Origin: AV69 sp963742315
Lineage (GTDB): Bacteria; Verrucomicrobiota; Verrucomicrobiia; Chthoniobacterales; UBA10450
Assembly: GCA_963742315.1 (NCBI GenBank)
Contig: CAVULE010000013.1
Span: 62,001 to 126,000 of the forward strand
Length of the DNA stretch: 64,000 nucleotides
Reading direction: 5' to 3'
Position numbers and translations under genes: made by a program. Positions 61,217 through 64,000 of the stretch are shown one piece after another. Within the stretch, counting starts at the first letter, position 1, and each line of letters starts with the position of its first letter. Below the pieces are notes generated by a model that had not been told where the DNA came from, did not search any database, and was given only the letters and a program-made list of their open reading frames with translations.

Positions 61217-62020
61217 ATGGCAAATCCCGGGCTCGAGCGTGAACGACCGCAGATAACCGGCTCATCCGCGACCGCGCCGCCTCAGCGCGCCGATGAAATT
61301 TTTTTGGAAGGACCGCGGTCGCGTTTCGACGAGCTGATTACCCTCTTTCGGGTTTTGCTGGATTTTTTGCGCGGCTTTCGCGTGCTCCACTTCGTTGGGC
61401 CATGTGTGACTGTCTTCGGTTCCGCTCGAATAAAAGAAGGTCATCCCAGTTATGAGCTGGCCCGCAAAATGGGTGCAGCTATCGCGCAGCTCGGATTTAC
61501 CGTCATGACCGGTGGCGGACCGGGGATTATGGAAGCGGCCAATCGCGGGGCGAAAGATGTCAACGGCCGCTCGGTCGGTTGCAACATCGAGCTCGAATTC
61601 GAGCAACAGCCGAACGCGTTTCTCGATCGTTGCGTCACGCTTCATTACTTTTTCGTCCGCAAAACGCTGCTGGTAAAATACTCTTACGCTTTCGTCGTGA
61701 TGCAGGGCGGTGCTGGAACGCTCGACGAGTTGTTTGAAGCGATTACTCTGATCCAGACCGGTAAAATCAAAAACTTTCCCGTGGTCGTGATGGGAACCGA
61801 CTACTGGCGCGATTTACTCAAGATGTTTGAGAAAATGGCGGGCGACGGGATGATCGATCGCTCCGATCTCGATTTAATTTTCGCGACCGATTCAGTTGAG
61901 GAAGCAATTGCGCACATTCGTGAGAAAGCGATCACCCCTTTTGGTCTGAAACTGGTGGTGCGGCGACACCTGGCGTGGCTGGGCGAACATGCATTAAAAC
62001 GTCGTGAAAACCGCGGATAG
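61217..62020 (+). CDS. LOG-family nucleotide-binding protein (TIGR00730)
   Basis: 267 residues with the Rossmann-like LOG fold: FGSARIKEGHPSYE, MTGGGPGIMEAANRGAK and GGAGTLDELFEAITLIQTGKI. LOG proteins hydrolyse nucleoside 5'-monophosphates to base and ribose phosphate, with cytokinin-activating members in plants and some bacteria. The usual PGG before xGT reads QGG here, so one conserved Pro is replaced. A ~55-residue N-terminal extension precedes the domain. Stand-alone, divergent from the pilin operon. Confidence 0.88.
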   Translation: MANPGLERERPQITGSSATAPPQRADEIFLEGPRSRFDELITLFRVLLDFLRGFRVLHFVGPCVTVFGSARIKEGHPSYELARKMGAAIAQLGFTVMTGGGPGIMEAANRGAKDVNGRSVGCNIELEFEQQPNAFLDRCVTLHYFFVRKTLLVKYSYAFVVMQGGAGTLDELFEAITLIQTGKIKNFPVVVMGTDYWRDLLKMFEKMAGDGMIDRSDLDLIFATDSVEEAIAHIREKAITPFGLKLVVRRHLAWLGEHALKRRENRG

Positions 62021-62084
62021 CGCTGATGACTTGAAGCAACGAGCCGCTCACACAATGCGGATTATCTGGGGCGAGCACCCTTTT

Positions 62085-62181
62085 GTCATTCCGAGCGCAG
62101 TCGAGGAATCTCTAATTCTAAACAGAGGAGCACTAGAGATGTCTCGGTCCGAGCCGGACTGGCATATTCGCTCGACATGAC
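62085..62181 (+). repeat. palindromic repeat E4 (GTCATTCCGAGC family, diverged)
   Basis: Begins GTCATTCCGAGCGCAGTCGA, matching the right arm of E1, and ends CGCTCGACATGAC. Arms are less complementary than in E1-E3 and the loop differs, so this is an older or different subtype. It lies beyond the LOG gene. Confidence 0.65.
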
Positions 62182-62227
62182 AAAGCAGCTCACCAACACG
62201 GCCGCTGTGGGTCGGTTCCCGCTCAAG

Positions 62228-62308
62228 GTTCTTTTCTCCGGCCAATTCCTGAAAACGATGATCGTTGCGGATTGGTCCCAGATTGGGTTGAACTAGAGGC
62301 GTGCAGGA
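62228..62308 (-). pseudogene. C-terminal remnant of a cyclase-TPR gene
   Basis: Minus-strand frame encodes CTPLVQPNLGPIRNDHRF and QELAGEKN, matching the family's last residues (DPVWDQIRNDPRFQELAAEK). No further sequence of the gene is visible. It sits about 210 bases from the end of the larger pseudogene and may be a duplicate of that end. Confidence 0.55.
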
Positions 62309-62516
62309 GTAATCGCCGCGCCAAAAGTTAGCCGTAACAACCATGTTCCTGCGTACGAGAATTTCGCACTGATCGTTGATCAGAAGCTTCGAGTAGCCAA
62401 ACCACGTCGATGAACAAGACCTGAGCTATTTCAAGATGAAGTTCCGGTTTAGATTCGGCGCTCGTCAATCTGTTCTAAACCTGTTGCCCCTTTAGTCTTG
62501 TTAAGATCCTTTGGCT

Positions 62517-64000
62517 TCACAGTTTCTTTTCCGCCACCAATTCCTGAAAGCGAGGATCGTTGCGAATCGGATCCCAGATGGTGCTGACTCGCAGCATCGA
62601 GGGAGTAATATCGGTGAATGACGGAACCTGAATTCATTTCTTGAGAATAGGGATAGCATGATCGGCATCGCCCAGCATGGCGTAGATCTCCGCCATCGAC
62701 TCTTCCGCTAGGGGACCTTCGAACGGATCGCTGGAGGTGGGATCGATGGCCACGGCTTTTTGCCCCTCCCTGATAGCAGACGCCGCGTCACCGAGGCCGG
62801 CGTAGGCGTGACCCAGCCAGGCATGCAATTCCGCCGCGGAATCCGGCACTCCTGTTTTCTCGAGCTCTCGTTCACACTCCTGTGCCAATTCCTGATAAGC
62901 CGCTCTGGCGGCGGCAACATTGCCGGTGTGCTGCTGAGCCAAGCCCAGCATGAAAAGGAGCCCCTTTTTGTCGTCGACTGACCGACGGGACGCAGACGAT
63001 TTTTCCGCCAAACCTTTCGAGAAGATCTCCGCCGCCTCGGTGTAATGTCGCCTTTTCAAGGCGACCTCACCACGAATGGCCGCATTAGCCGCGGGATTCG
63101 CGATCACTGCGTCTAACGCATCGAGATTTCCCATCGCGACAAAGGACAAGCGCTTTGAACCCAAGCGCACCGGTGTTTGTTGGATCAAAGGCAAGGAGGT
63201 TGTTAGCTACTCCCAAAGCATCCGGCAAACGCCGCAGGGCCATGTAACTACCAGCGAGAACGCCGTAGGCGTCGATATTCCGCGGATCGAGCTCAACTGC
63301 GCGGCGCATCGCGGCGGTCGCTTCATCCAAATGTCCAAGACGCCGTTGGATGAGTCCAATTGCATAAACGATATCGACGTTGTTAGGAAGACCCTGCTCC
63401 GCCTGCTGGAATTCCGCCAATGCCCCGGTGAAATCGCGCTTCCCATAGTAACGGTAGTAACCAAGAGCGAGATGTGTTTCGGGCAGGTCGGGCGCGAGAG
63501 CGACAGCGCGATCGAGTGCATCCTTCGCTGCCGCCAGTCGCGCCGGGCTTGGGTCGAATGCCGACCAATAAAAGGAACTCTGCGCACAAGAAAGGTAGGC
63601 CCAGGCCAGCGCAAAATCAGGGTCCAACTTCACCGCCTCCTGGTAGGACTGAACCGCACCCTCAGCCCGAGGCCGGTCATGTGTTACGCCGCTACCAAAA
63701 GCGCGTCCGCGGAGATAAGCTTCGTAGGCCGCGGTATTGTTTGTAGGCTTGGCTTCTACCCGCACTTTCTCTTGCGGCGTAAGCGTGGCCCGCAACTCCC
63801 GCGCAATTTCAACCGCCAGCTCGCCCTGCAAGGAAAGCGTGTCAGTCAAGTTTCGATCATAGCGTTGCGACCAAACTTGTTTGTCGTTGCGCGTGTCGAT
63901 CAGCTCCACGTTTACGACCACGCGGTTGGCCGAGCGGCGAACGCTTCCTTCCAGCACATGCGAAACTTGCAATGCCTGTCCAACCTCGCGCAACTTCCCC
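62517..64000 (-). pseudogene. cyclase-TolB-TPR protein, frameshifted with premature stop, 5' end beyond window
   Basis: The TolB-like end (VSHVLEGSVRRSANRVVVNV) and TPR region (HLALGYYRYYGKRDFTGALA, RRLGHLDEATAAMRR) align closely with cyclase copy 1. At about 63150 the frame shifts: GALGFKA continues in another frame as SFVAMGNLDALDAVIANP. Further on an in-frame TGA at 62634 interrupts PILKK-stop-IQVPSFTD. Beyond it the same frame continues through ITPSMLRVSTIWDPIRNDPR to the natural stop at 62517. A G for T change in Leu TTA explains the stop. The cyclase part is outside the window. Confidence 0.85.

Noticed and set aside
61023..61265. 80-codon minus-strand frame upstream of the LOG gene
   Set aside because: Overlaps the LOG start, no signal or domain, no ribosome-binding site.

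Overview
This window looks like a chromosomal segment from a soil Verrucomicrobiota bacterium, probably close to Chthoniobacterales ('Candidatus Udaeobacter'-like). That placement is an inference. It rests on the compact nusA-infB-rbfA-nrnA-truB-ribF block, VPEP-type (PEP-CTERM) surface proteins with autotransporter-associated repeats, orphan pseudopilins, many class III cyclase-TolB-TPR proteins, and abundant CGTCATTC and GTCATCCCGAGC-type repeats.

Layout. 1-1255: end of a membrane-protein gene, an ECF sigma factor and a small membrane protein that may be its anti-sigma partner. 1344-8579 (minus strand): a translation/RNA operon (nusA, infB, rbfA, nrnA, truB, ribF), with a four-helix-bundle gene bracketed by CGTCATTC repeats inserted between truB and ribF. 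8865-15458 (plus): a GT39 glycosyltransferase, then a MarR-regulated RND efflux operon with a perfect 9-bp-arm palindrome ahead of marR. 15474-25449: a dense two-component cluster of receivers, a degenerate Hpt, a zinc-knuckle receiver, two large hybrid kinases, a LuxR-type regulator and two decayed fragments. 26030-32227: glutathionyl-hydroquinone reductase, MarR, an orphan pseudopilin, hflK-hflC and a fused sulfate adenylyltransferase/APS kinase.

32331-54600 is accessory. Its left half is bounded by copies of a ~118-bp repeat that shares its end with the 3' end of tRNA-Arg(CCT). It holds a frameshifted IS3-family element, a short degenerate P450-like gene, three large exported proteins (autotransporter-like PEP-CTERM, beta-helix, lectin-like/FG-GAP), and decayed peptidase-S74 tails associated with a repeated small gene. 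At 42664-42734 lies an intact tRNA-Arg(CCT). To its right are three consecutive segments, each carrying one large class III nucleotide cyclase-TolB-TPR gene and each ending in a ~200-bp repeat whose last 38 bases are the 5' half of that tRNA. I read this as serial insertion or tandem duplication of cyclase-bearing units at a tRNA site. The last repeat supplies the stop codon of the neighbouring histidine kinase. The third cyclase gene is chimeric, its TolB-TPR half being strikingly richer in G/C. Remnants of further family members lie at 48.3, 54.5, 62.2 and 62.5-64.0 kb.

52319-64000: histidine kinase, CPBP membrane protease, MocR-type regulator, two small exported proteins, a four-gene pseudopilin operon joined by ATGA overlaps, a LOG-family protein, and a cyclase-TPR pseudogene with a frameshift and an in-frame stop that runs off the window.
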